Source of the DNA: Endomicrobium sp.
GTDB lineage: Bacteria > Elusimicrobiota > Endomicrobiia > Endomicrobiales > Endomicrobiaceae
Reading direction: 5' to 3'
Length of the DNA: 7,342 nucleotides
Assembly: GCA_031277075.1 (NCBI GenBank)
Contig: JAISLV010000064.1
Span: forward strand, 1-7,342
Shown in pieces: positions 1-5,994 of this stretch. Under the pieces are notes generated by a model, which made no database searches, had not been told where the DNA came from, and saw only the letters and a list, made by a program, of their open reading frames with translations. The position numbers were made by a program, and so were the translations under genes. Position 1 is the stretch's first letter; every line of letters begins with the position of its first letter.

Positions 1-360
1 ATAAGTTCAGTTGACGAAGACGGTTTTCCAAATACAAAAGCTATGCTTTCTCCTATAAAAAGAGAAGGCGTTAAGACATTTTATTGGCATACAAATTCTC
101 CAAGTTTAAGAGTAAAACAATACGGGAATAATCCAAAGGCTTGCCTATATTTTTGCGACGGACATTTTTTTAGAGGCGTAATGTTAAAGGGAACGATGGA
201 AGTTTTAAACGATAAGAAAATCAAAAAAGAACTTTGGAAAGACGAGTTTGAAGTTTATTATAAAGGCGGCTGGGACGGCGGCGATTTTATAATATTAAAA
301 TTTACGGCGGAAAGCGCAAGATTTTACGAAAATTTCAGTTCCAAAGATTTTACCGTCTGA
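1..360 (+). CDS. Pyridoxamine 5'-phosphate oxidase-like (general stress protein 26-like) protein, 5' partial
   Basis: The reading frame is open from the first base of the window, so the true start lies upstream. The ATG at 43 is internal: the codons before it (ISSVDEDGFPNTKAML) are the typical first beta strand of the PNPOx-like split-barrel fold, in which a conserved 'S-x-D-x-x-G-x-P' segment is followed by a strand. Further on, the stretch FYWHTNSPSLRVKQ (about residues 27-40 of the visible part) and the following ACLYFCD strand match the usual 'W..T...S.K...l..NP.v.l.f.d' pattern of general stress protein 26 relatives. These are small cytosolic proteins that generally bind FMN or a related flavin; the substrate is usually unknown. 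The 119 visible residues are most of the roughly 130-150 usual for the family. It ends 43 bp before pstS on the same strand with no visible terminator, so co-transcription with pst is possible, but nothing links its function to phosphate. The family call is from motif recognition only. Confidence 0.72.
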   Translation: MSSVDEDGFPNTKAMLSPIKREGVKTFYWHTNSPSLRVKQYGNNPKACLYFCDGHFFRGVMLKGTMEVLNDKKIKKELWKDEFEVYYKGGWDGGDFIILKFTAESARFYENFSSKDFTV

Positions 361-403
361 AAACTTATAAAATTAAAAAAAATTAAATTGTTGAGAATAA
401 AAA

Positions 404-1276
404 ATGAGATTTTTTAAGATATTCGCACTGTGTTTTTTAATCGCTTCCTGTTCTCATCCGCATCAAAATGACGACGGAGGCAGGGAATCTATTCAAATTA
501 AAGGTTCCGACACCATAGTAAATCTCGCGCAGGTTTGGGCTGAAAGGTTTGTGGCTAATAAGCCCGACGTCAATGTCGGCGTCACAGGCGGAGGTTCAGG
601 CACGGGTTTTGCGGCTTTGTTTAACGCTACATGCGATATTGCCATGTCTTCAAGAGAAATAGAAGAGAGAGAAAAAACTCTTGCGCAAAATAAAAAAGTT
701 TCTCCGCTTGAATTTAAAGTAGGGCTTGACGGGCTTGCCATACTTGTCAATAAAGATAATCCCGTAGATAAACTTACCATTTCGCAGCTGCGCGATATTT
801 TTACGGCAAAAATTACCAATTGGAAAGAAGTCGGCGGCTATGACGAAAAAATTGTAATTCTTTCGCGCGAAAGCAATTCAGGGACGCATATGTTTTTTAA
901 AGAACACGTTATAAGAGGCGGGGACAAAAACTCAAAAGAAGAATTTTCACCGCGTTCTCTTCTTATGCCGTCGTCGCAGGCAATTTACGATGAAATTTAT
1001 CAAAACCCTCACGCTTTAGGATATGTAGGCATGGGTTTTATTAACGCCAAAGTCAAAGCATTGTCTGTGTCTGTAGATGAAAACAGCGAATATATTTACC
1101 CCACTTCTGAAAACGTTTTGAGCGGGAAATACCCCATATCTAGACCTCTATACTTATACACTAACGGTCGTCCGCAGGGGCTGACAAAAGATTTTATAGA
1201 TTACGCTCTGTCAGACGCGGGACAAAAAATAGTGCTAGAAACCGATTTTGTGCCGATAAAAGCGGTAAGTATATAA
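404..1276 (+). CDS. pstS: Phosphate ABC transporter substrate-binding lipoprotein PstS
   Basis: Periplasmic phosphate receptor of the Pst transporter; it binds orthophosphate and delivers it to PstC/PstA. The N-terminus is a lipoprotein signal: a basic start, a hydrophobic stretch (residues 6-14) and the lipobox I13-A14-S15-C16, so Cys16 should be lipidated. Ligand-binding elements are present in the expected order: G34-S35-D36-T37 on the first strand, the glycine-rich loop G62-G63-G64-S65-G66-T67-G68, the D78...S82-S83-R84 segment, and the phosphate loop S154-R155-E156-S157-N158-S159-G160-T161. ALGYVGMGF near residue 205 is also typical of PstS. At 290 residues it belongs to the shorter PstS class (PBP_like_2) rather than the longer E. 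coli type. The ATG at 404 has a weak ribosome site (GAG at 393-395, 8 nt spacing). The gene is intact, but it is separated from pstC by a transposase remnant and repeat-like DNA, which starts almost directly after its stop. Confidence 0.94.
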   Translation: MRFFKIFALCFLIASCSHPHQNDDGGRESIQIKGSDTIVNLAQVWAERFVANKPDVNVGVTGGGSGTGFAALFNATCDIAMSSREIEEREKTLAQNKKVSPLEFKVGLDGLAILVNKDNPVDKLTISQLRDIFTAKITNWKEVGGYDEKIVILSRESNSGTHMFFKEHVIRGGDKNSKEEFSPRSLLMPSSQAIYDEIYQNPHALGYVGMGFINAKVKALSVSVDENSEYIYPTSENVLSGKYPISRPLYLYTNGRPQGLTKDFIDYALSDAGQKIVLETDFVPIKAVSI

Positions 1277-1290
1277 AGTAAGAGGTTCAA

Positions 1291-1303
1291 TTTTAGAGAC
1301 ACC
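1291..1303 (+). repeat. 13-bp direct repeat, left copy
   Basis: TTTTAGAGACACC lies 14 bp after the pstS stop, at the left edge of the transposase remnant. The same 13 bases recur exactly at 1940-1952. The flanking bases of the two copies differ, so the identity does not extend beyond 13 bp. It may be a footprint of insertion or recombination, or chance. Confidence 0.55.
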
Positions 1304-1810
1304 CATATAGTGTTGGAAAACGGGATACCGACGCGCGATACAATACAGCGTGTAATGGGGAGCATAAATCCTAAGGTAATGAAAGGGTTTTTTGGGGTGT
1401 TTAAAAAGGCGTTAGAGGAAAGGGAAGGGGAAAAAATAGACTGGGGAAAAATGAGGAGCGGCGGAAATAAAAAAGAGGAAGCGTTCATACAGTAAGCGCA
1501 TGGAGTAAAGAAGACGGGATATGTTTTGGGCAAAAGACGCTAAGAAAAGGCGGCAATGAGATAATAGCGATAAAAGAGTTGTTGGAAGTAATAAGCGTTG
1601 AAGGGCATATAGTGACGATAGATGCAATAGGAACGCAGAAAGAAATAGCAAAGAAGATAGTAGAAAAGAAGGGAGATTACGTATTGGCGGTAAATAAAAA
1701 TCAAGCGGATAAGTATGAAGAAATAAAGACATATTTTGAAGACAAGAATCTCTTGAAGAAGATAGAGGAAGAAGAAATATATGTAGAGACAACAGATGGC
1801 GGGCAGGGAC
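1301..1810 (+). pseudogene. ISAs1-family transposase, internal fragment with frameshift
   Basis: This is a remnant of a DDE transposase of the ISAs1 (H-repeat-associated) family. In frame 2 it begins near THIVLENGIPTRDTIQRV (1301 on), a conserved region of the N-terminal part of these proteins, and runs to a stop at 1493-1495. The homology then resumes in frame 1 as HTVSAWSKEDGICFGQ (from 1486) and continues through NEIIAIKELLE, VTIDAIGTQKEIAKKIVEK and GDYVLAVNKNQ to ETTDGG near 1803. The jump from frame 2 to frame 1 is explained by one lost base near 1483-1485. Two catalytic aspartates are still recognisable: one in a degraded IDGKT motif (codon 1439-1441, now read I-D-W-G-K) and one in VTIDAIG (codon 1621-1623). 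The third acidic residue, in the family's HGRIE region, is missing because similarity ends there. About the first 60 residues and the C-terminal third are absent, and no terminal inverted repeats are seen. It cannot encode an active transposase. It lies between pstS and pstC, in the same orientation. Confidence 0.88.
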
Positions 1811-1812
1811 TT

Positions 1813-1831
1813 TGCCGCAAATTTTGCGGCA
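1813..1831. repeat. Perfect 9-bp inverted repeat
   Basis: TGCCGCAAA at 1813-1821 and TTTGCGGCA at 1823-1831 are exact reverse complements around the single base T1822. With a 1-nt centre it would form a cruciform or DNA-level palindrome more readily than an RNA hairpin. No U-run follows, so it is not a convincing intrinsic terminator. It lies just after the point where transposase similarity ends. Confidence 0.7.
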
Positions 1832-1939
1832 GGGCAAAGAAGAAAATGCAAGCCGCGTCCTAAGAGCAAGGACTGACAAATTTTCTGCAATCCGCAGAGA
1901 CAGTGTCTCAAGGCGCAAGGCTTGGACGGGCGTTGGGGT

Positions 1940-1952
1940 TTTTAGAGACACC
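1940..1952 (+). repeat. 13-bp direct repeat, right copy
   Basis: Exact second copy of TTTTAGAGACACC, 649 bp downstream of the copy at 1291-1303 and in the same orientation. It is near the right edge of the non-pst DNA and 69 bp before the pstC start. The two copies bracket the transposase remnant and most of the hairpin-rich segment. Confidence 0.55.
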
Positions 1953-2021
1953 ATTAAGCAAAAACGGCGCGCGATCAAAAAGATTTTAAAGTAAAATATA
2001 CGTCTGATTTTAACGGAATTT

Positions 2022-2894
2022 ATGAAAAGAAAAATAATTGATTTTATCATAGAAAAAATAATATTTTTGTGCGGCGTATTGTCTATTGTTTTTGTAGTGT
2101 TAATTTTTTGTTTTTTGCTTAAAGAAGGAGTTTCATTTTTTAAGGATTACGACGTTTTTAAGTTTGTTTTCGGAAAGTTGTGGTATCCGTCTTCAGAACC
2201 CGCGCAATTTGGAATTTTGGCTTTAATAGTCGGCTCAATTTATGTTACGGCGGGAGCTTGTTTAATAGCCGTGCCTTTGGGCGTCGCAGCGGCTTTATAT
2301 ATTTCTGAAATTGCTCCTGCTGGAGTTAGAGACGTTTTAAAATCTTGCGTAGAGCTTATGGCTGCCGTGCCAAGCGTAGTAATCGGGTTTGTAGGTATGG
2401 CGACGCTTGTTCCTTTTGTCCGCGAACTTTTTGACATTCCCACCGGTTTAACCGCTTTTTCAGGTTCAATAATGCTTGCTTTTATGGCAATGCCTACAAT
2501 AGTTACAATTTCAGAAGACGCTATACGTTCGGTTCCTTGGTCTTATAAAGAAGGCGCGCTTGCTTTGGGCGCAACGCGCTGGCAAACTATAAGAAGAATA
2601 GTTTTAAAAGCAGCTATGCCCGGGATAATTGCCGCTATAATGCTTGGCATAGGAAGAGTGATAGGCGAGACGATGGCGGTAATGATGATAACTGGAAACG
2701 CCGCGCATATCCCGTCTTCTATTTTTGAGCCTGTGCGCACTATGACGGCTACAATAGCCGCCGAAATGGGCGAAACTGTCCGCGGCGGCATGCACTATAA
2801 ATCTTTATTTGCTATAGGTTTAGTTCTTTTTGTAATTACTTTTTCAGTAAATTTTATAGCGGATTTAATTTTAGGTAAGAAAAAACGCAAATAA
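2022..2894 (+). CDS. pstC: Phosphate ABC transporter permease PstC
   Basis: One of the two inner-membrane permease subunits of the Pst transporter. Six hydrophobic segments can be seen (about residues 13-33, 66-93, 112-132, 146-166, 201-225 and 261-284). The EAA-type cytoplasmic coupling loop that contacts the ATPase is residues 177-197, with the typical EGALALGATRWQTIRRIVLK run. PstC/PstA-type motifs are present: AAVPSVVIGF (114-123) and GIGRVIGETMAV (209-220). The basic tail KKKRK suits a cytoplasmic C-terminus. At 290 residues it is at the short end for PstC. Translation starts at ATG 2022; the ribosome site is poor (GGAA at 2015-2018, only 3 nt away). It is assigned PstC rather than PstA from its position first in the permease pair and its longer loop between segments 1 and 2. 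The upstream 745 bp of mobile-element debris separates it from pstS, so its transcription must read through that debris or start from a promoter inside it. Confidence 0.93.
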   Translation: MKRKIIDFIIEKIIFLCGVLSIVFVVLIFCFLLKEGVSFFKDYDVFKFVFGKLWYPSSEPAQFGILALIVGSIYVTAGACLIAVPLGVAAALYISEIAPAGVRDVLKSCVELMAAVPSVVIGFVGMATLVPFVRELFDIPTGLTAFSGSIMLAFMAMPTIVTISEDAIRSVPWSYKEGALALGATRWQTIRRIVLKAAMPGIIAAIMLGIGRVIGETMAVMMITGNAAHIPSSIFEPVRTMTATIAAEMGETVRGGMHYKSLFAIGLVLFVITFSVNFIADLILGKKKRK

Positions 2895-2915
2895 TGCGGC
2901 ATATATTTTGAAAAC

Positions 2916-2919
2916 GGAG
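2916..2919 (+). promoter_or_regulatory. Ribosome binding site deciding a TTG start for pstA
   Basis: GGAG lies 7 nt before the TTG codon at 2927. The codon directly before that TTG (2924-2926) is an in-frame TGA, so no longer PstA is possible, and TTG 2927 is the best start. Confidence 0.75.
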
Positions 2920-2926
2920 TTTTTGA

Positions 2927-3781
2927 TTGTTTAAATTAAGCCCTAAATTATCGCAAAAAATATTTTACGCGCTTTTGTTTATGGCGACGCTTCTTGTAAT
3001 TACGCCTGCGGCGATAATCATTTATATAATTATCAAAAACGGCGCGTCGGCGATTACTTGGGAATTTTTAACTTCAATGCCTAAAGACGGTATGCGCGGC
3101 GGGGGGATTTTCCCCGCTATAGTCGGCACGCTTTGCATAGTGTTGTGCGCAATTTCTTTAACGCTTCCCATAGGCGTTTGCGCCGCGATATATTTAAACG
3201 AATACGCAAAAGACAATTTGCTCACCAGAATAATAAAACTTGCTATAGTAAATCTTGCGGGAGTTCCGTCTGTTGTCTACGGCTTGTTCGGTCTTGGAAT
3301 TTTTGTAATGTTTATGAATTTCGGCGTTTCAATTATAGCGGGCGCTTTAACGCTTTCAATTATGGAACTTCCCGTAATAATTACTACTGCGCGCGGCGCA
3401 TTGAGCGGCGTTCCGCATTCTTTTAGAGAAGCCAGCATGTCTTTGGGCGTAAGCCGCTGGCAGACGATAAGGCATATAGTTTTGCCAAACGCGCTGCCGG
3501 GCATTTTAACAGGCGCAATTTTAAGCATAGCGCGCATTTCAGGCGAAACGGCGCCCATATTATTTACAGCCGCAGCTTTTTACGTTCCGCATATGCCTAC
3601 TTCTATATACGACCAAGTAATGGCTTTGCCGTATCATTTGTATATTATTTCAACTCAAATTCCAAATATGCCAAAGAACATAATTTTCGGCACGGCTTTG
3701 GTTTTATTAATGATGGTTTTAAGTATGAGTTTAATTGCTATAGTGGCTAGAATATATTTCCGCAAAACCCGCAAATGGTAA
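2927..3781 (+). CDS. pstA: Phosphate ABC transporter permease PstA
   Basis: Second permease subunit, pairing with PstC to form the phosphate channel in the inner membrane. Hydrophobic segments are visible at about residues 15-37, 62-90, 108-130, 134-157, 191-218 and 252-276. The EAA coupling loop is residues 167-187 (REASMSLGVSRWQTIRHIVLP). The PstA-type motifs GGGIFPAIVGT (58-68), GVPSVVYGLFGLG (112-124) and ISGETAPILFTA (204-215) are all present; the last is characteristic of PstA. The start is a TTG with GGAG 7 nt upstream. The gene lies 32 bp after pstC and overlaps the pstB frame by 7 nt, as expected for a coupled operon. Length (284 residues) is normal and nothing is broken. Confidence 0.94.
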   Translation: MFKLSPKLSQKIFYALLFMATLLVITPAAIIIYIIIKNGASAITWEFLTSMPKDGMRGGGIFPAIVGTLCIVLCAISLTLPIGVCAAIYLNEYAKDNLLTRIIKLAIVNLAGVPSVVYGLFGLGIFVMFMNFGVSIIAGALTLSIMELPVIITTARGALSGVPHSFREASMSLGVSRWQTIRHIVLPNALPGILTGAILSIARISGETAPILFTAAAFYVPHMPTSIYDQVMALPYHLYIISTQIPNMPKNIIFGTALVLLMMVLSMSLIAIVARIYFRKTRKW

Positions 3782-4545
3782 AAATAATGGAAAAAATAGA
3801 CAAAATAAAAGTAGAAAATTTAAGCTGCTTTTACGGCGGCAAACTTGCTCTAGAAGCGCTTAATATCAACGTTGTAAAAAATGAGATATTGACTATTATC
3901 GGTCCTGCAAACAGCGGGAAGACGTCGTTTTTGCGCACGCTTAACAGAATGAACGATTTTGACGCAAATTACGCGCGCAAAGGCGCGGTATATCTTGACG
4001 ATGAAAATATTTTTTATATGAACCCCGAAAAGCTGAGAAAGCGCGTCGGCATGCTTTTTGCCATGCCTATACCCCTTCCTATGAGCATTTACGAAAATAT
4101 AGTTTATGCTCCAAAAAGGCTTGGACTTGTTTCAAAAAAAAGCGATATGGACGACATAGTTAAAGAGGCTTTACAAGAGGCTTCGCTTTGGAATGAAGTA
4201 AAAGACAGGCTTAATTCTTCGGCTATGAAAATGTCGGGCGGGCAGCAGCAAAGGCTTTGCATAGCAAGAATTCTTGCCATTAAACCCGAAGTGATTTTGT
4301 TTGACGAGCCAAGCTCCGGGCTAGACCCTATTTCAACGGCAAAAGTTGAAGAATCAATGATTGAGCTTAAGAAAAAATACACTATAGTCCTTGTTACAAA
4401 CAATGTAAAGCAGGCGTCGCGCGTTGGCGACAGGACGGCGTTTTTCTTAATGGGAAAACTAATAGAGGTAGGAAAAACAGGAGAAATATTTGTGTCCCCG
4501 AAAGAAAAACAAACGGGAGATTACATAACGGGCAGATTCGGATAA
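3775..4545 (+). CDS. pstB: Phosphate ABC transporter ATP-binding protein PstB, divergent
   Basis: Cytoplasmic ATPase that powers phosphate import through PstC/PstA. Motifs in order: Walker A G43-P44-A45-N46-S47-G48-K49-T50, followed by FLRTLNRMND, which is typical of PstB; a Q-loop region reading FAMPIPLPMSIYEN (95-108), whose PMSIYEN is PstB-specific; signature M153-S154-G155-G156-Q157 with QQRLCIAR; Walker B VILFDE (173-178); D-loop SGLDPIST (181-188). Two key residues are not the usual ones: Ala96 stands where the Q-loop Gln is expected, and Asn209 where the switch His is expected (VTNN instead of VTHN). From memory, a divergent PstB branch with 'GPANSGKT' and 'FALP' exists, so the Q-loop change may be lineage-wide; the Asn is harder to explain. 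The start is uncertain: ATG 3775 overlaps pstA by 7 nt, and ATG 3787 is a reasonable alternative. Neither has a clear ribosome site. No phoU follows. Length (256) is normal. Confidence 0.92.
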   Translation: MVKIMEKIDKIKVENLSCFYGGKLALEALNINVVKNEILTIIGPANSGKTSFLRTLNRMNDFDANYARKGAVYLDDENIFYMNPEKLRKRVGMLFAMPIPLPMSIYENIVYAPKRLGLVSKKSDMDDIVKEALQEASLWNEVKDRLNSSAMKMSGGQQQRLCIARILAIKPEVILFDEPSSGLDPISTAKVEESMIELKKKYTIVLVTNNVKQASRVGDRTAFFLMGKLIEVGKTGEIFVSPKEKQTGDYITGRFG

Positions 4546-4656
4546 CAGAAGCGGTTATATGAAAAAAGCAATAGCGATAAATGTATGAAACAAAAAAATA
4601 CGATAAAATATAAAAACAATAGCCAAACAAAAAACGCGTTTATTTTTGAGGGCGGC

Positions 4657-4660
4657 GGAG
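4657..4660 (+). promoter_or_regulatory. Ribosome binding site favouring the ATG at 4666
   Basis: GGAG, preceded by further G-rich sequence, lies 5 nt before ATG 4666. The in-frame ATG at 4585 has no such site and would add 27 residues of Asn/Lys-rich sequence outside any recognised motif, so 4666 is the preferred methyltransferase start. Confidence 0.6.
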
Positions 4661-4665
4661 CGTTA

Positions 4666-5994
4666 ATGCGGCAAAATTTTATTTCTTACGACTATAAAAA
4701 TCATAATATAGAAAAAAACATTGGCGATAGAATAAACGGTATTTTTTCTAAAATTAAAATTGATTATTCTTGGTCGTTTTCTAATGCTACAAGAAAAGAC
4801 ACAGGCTATATTACGCATAGTTATCATCGTTATCCTGCAAAATTTATTCCTCAACTCGCTTCTCGTTTGATAATGCAATACTCCAAAGAAGGCGATTTTG
4901 TGGTAGACCCCTTTGGCGGATGCGGTACAACCGCGCTTGAAGCAAAAACGGCGGGCAGAAATTCTTTAGGCGTAGATATAAACCCTGTCGCCGTTTTAAT
5001 CGCTAAAGCTAAAGCGACCGTCATTGAACCAAAAAAACTTGAGATAGAATTCAGTATTTTAAAAGATAAGATTGCTTTATATAATGAAAATACAGATGTA
5101 GAATTACCAGCACATAATAGAATAGATTACTGGTTTAGACAAGAAGAGAAAAAAGAGCTTGCATATATATTGTCTAAAATATCAGAAGTTAAAGAAACGG
5201 ATATAAGAGATTTTTTTTATTGCGCTTTTTCTAATATTTTAAAAAACTGTTCTATCTGGCTGCAAAAAAGCAATAAGCCTACTAGAGATTTTACAAAAGA
5301 GCCGTCAAAGCCTATTGCGATTTTTTATAGACAAGTAAAGATGATGATGAAAGGCAACCAAAGTTTTTATAGTCTATTGCAGGAAAAATCTTTTTCTAAA
5401 ATAAGAAGTCGGGTTGTATGCGGCGACGCGCGGAAAATTCCCGTAAAAAACAATTCGGTTGACTTAATTGTCACTTCGCCTCCATATGTAACTTCTTACG
5501 AATATGCAGATTTGCATCAATTAAGCGCGTTATGGCTTGAATATATAAAAGATTTGAGCGATTTTCGCAAACTTTTTATAGGGACTTCGTGCTGCGGCGA
5601 AAATAAAACTGATGTAAATAGTTTGTTTGCCCGACAAATAATTGAAAATTTGGAGCTGCAAGATAAGAAAACGGCTAAAGAGACTGCAAAGTATTTTAGC
5701 GATATGAATCAGGTTTTTGTTGAAATGAAGAGAATATTAAAGAAAGGCGGAAAAACTTGTATTGTAATAGGAAATACAAGTTTAAAAAAAGTTGAAGTTT
5801 TGAACGCTGAAGTTTTTACAGAACAGTTATTAAATCTCGGGTTTAAAATAATTGATATTATTAAACGGGAAATACCTTCAAAAAATCTGCCTTCAGTAAG
5901 AGATGAAATTACTGGGAAATTTGCAAGTTTAAACACTGTAAATAAAAAAATGATTTATCCGACAGAATACATTTTAATTGCGGAGAAACAATAA
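4666..5994 (+). CDS. DNA methyltransferase of an R-M system (SPPY type, probably N4-cytosine)
   Basis: An S-adenosylmethionine-dependent DNA methyltransferase of the N4-C/N6-A class (PF01555-like). Numbering from ATG 4666 (442 residues): an N-terminal YHRYPAKFIPQLASRLI segment (about 53-69) leads into motif I, DPFGGCGTTALEA (81-93), the cofactor-binding loop, followed by GVDINPVAVLIAKAKA (102-117). Catalytic motif IV is TSPPY (270-274) in DLIVTSPPYVTSYEYADLHQ. SPPY is the form usual in N4-cytosine enzymes. GKTCIVIGNTS (362-372) is a late core strand. Motif I precedes motif IV with about 180 residues between them, a largely helical region that could carry target recognition (alpha-like order). 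The stop overlaps the next gene's ATG by one base (TAATG), so the nuclease is probably translationally coupled and made after the methylase. An alternative start at 4585 gives 469 residues. Base composition looks more AT-rich than the pst genes. The methylated base and target are inferred, not shown. Confidence 0.85.
   Translation: MRQNFISYDYKNHNIEKNIGDRINGIFSKIKIDYSWSFSNATRKDTGYITHSYHRYPAKFIPQLASRLIMQYSKEGDFVVDPFGGCGTTALEAKTAGRNSLGVDINPVAVLIAKAKATVIEPKKLEIEFSILKDKIALYNENTDVELPAHNRIDYWFRQEEKKELAYILSKISEVKETDIRDFFYCAFSNILKNCSIWLQKSNKPTRDFTKEPSKPIAIFYRQVKMMMKGNQSFYSLLQEKSFSKIRSRVVCGDARKIPVKNNSVDLIVTSPPYVTSYEYADLHQLSALWLEYIKDLSDFRKLFIGTSCCGENKTDVNSLFARQIIENLELQDKKTAKETAKYFSDMNQVFVEMKRILKKGGKTCIVIGNTSLKKVEVLNAEVFTEQLLNLGFKIIDIIKREIPSKNLPSVRDEITGKFASLNTVNKKMIYPTEYILIAEKQ

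Larger units (their letters stand above)
1811..1975. repeat. Hairpin-rich, repeat-like intergenic segment
   Basis: After transposase similarity stops there is a stretch without recognisable coding sense and richer in G+C than the bases downstream of it. It holds at least three small inverted repeats: a perfect 9-bp arm pair with a 1-nt centre at 1813-1831, a 5-bp stem with a 5-nt loop at 1884-1898 (TCTGC/GCAGA), and a 6-bp pair at 1897-1909 (GAGACA/TGTCTC). The second copy of the 13-bp direct repeat lies at its right side. This dense palindromic make-up resembles dispersed intergenic repeats (REP-like or MITE-like), but only one copy is present here, so the repeat nature is an inference. Frames are open on both strands here, but none has a family signature or a ribosome site I can recognise. 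Its exact ends are uncertain. Confidence 0.4.

Noticed and set aside
361..403. Pho-box-like promoter before pstS
   Set aside because: The 43-bp gap is A/T-rich, with no direct-repeat Pho-box pattern and no convincing -35/-10 pair.
1813..1831. Intrinsic terminator after the transposase remnant
   Set aside because: The palindrome has a 1-nt centre and no T-run after it, so it does not fit a Rho-independent terminator.
1812..1994. Plus-strand frame of 60 codons after the transposase fragment
   Set aside because: Its ATG lies in the 9-bp inverted repeat, there is no ribosome site, and the translation is Arg/Lys-rich with no motif. It is better explained as open by chance in repeat-like DNA.
1412..2050. 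Long open frame of 212 codons on the minus strand
   Set aside because: It runs antisense to the recognisable transposase fragment and the hairpin-rich segment. Its translation is Leu/Ser/Phe-rich with no family motif, as expected of an antisense shadow.
3133..3426. Plus-strand frame of 97 codons inside pstA
   Set aside because: It lies fully within pstA in another frame and gives a Cys/Arg/Asn-rich translation without any motif.
4595..4615. Possible -10 box (TAAAAT/TATAAA) for an R-M promoter
   Set aside because: The region is so AT-rich that such hexamers are expected by chance, and no TTGACA-like box lies at a suitable distance.
4640..4665. FEGGGA segment upstream of the methyltransferase, resembling a patatin start
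   Set aside because: Only six residues match, in the doubtful 27-residue extension. The codons overlap the G-rich ribosome site, and methyltransferase motifs follow, not lipase motifs.
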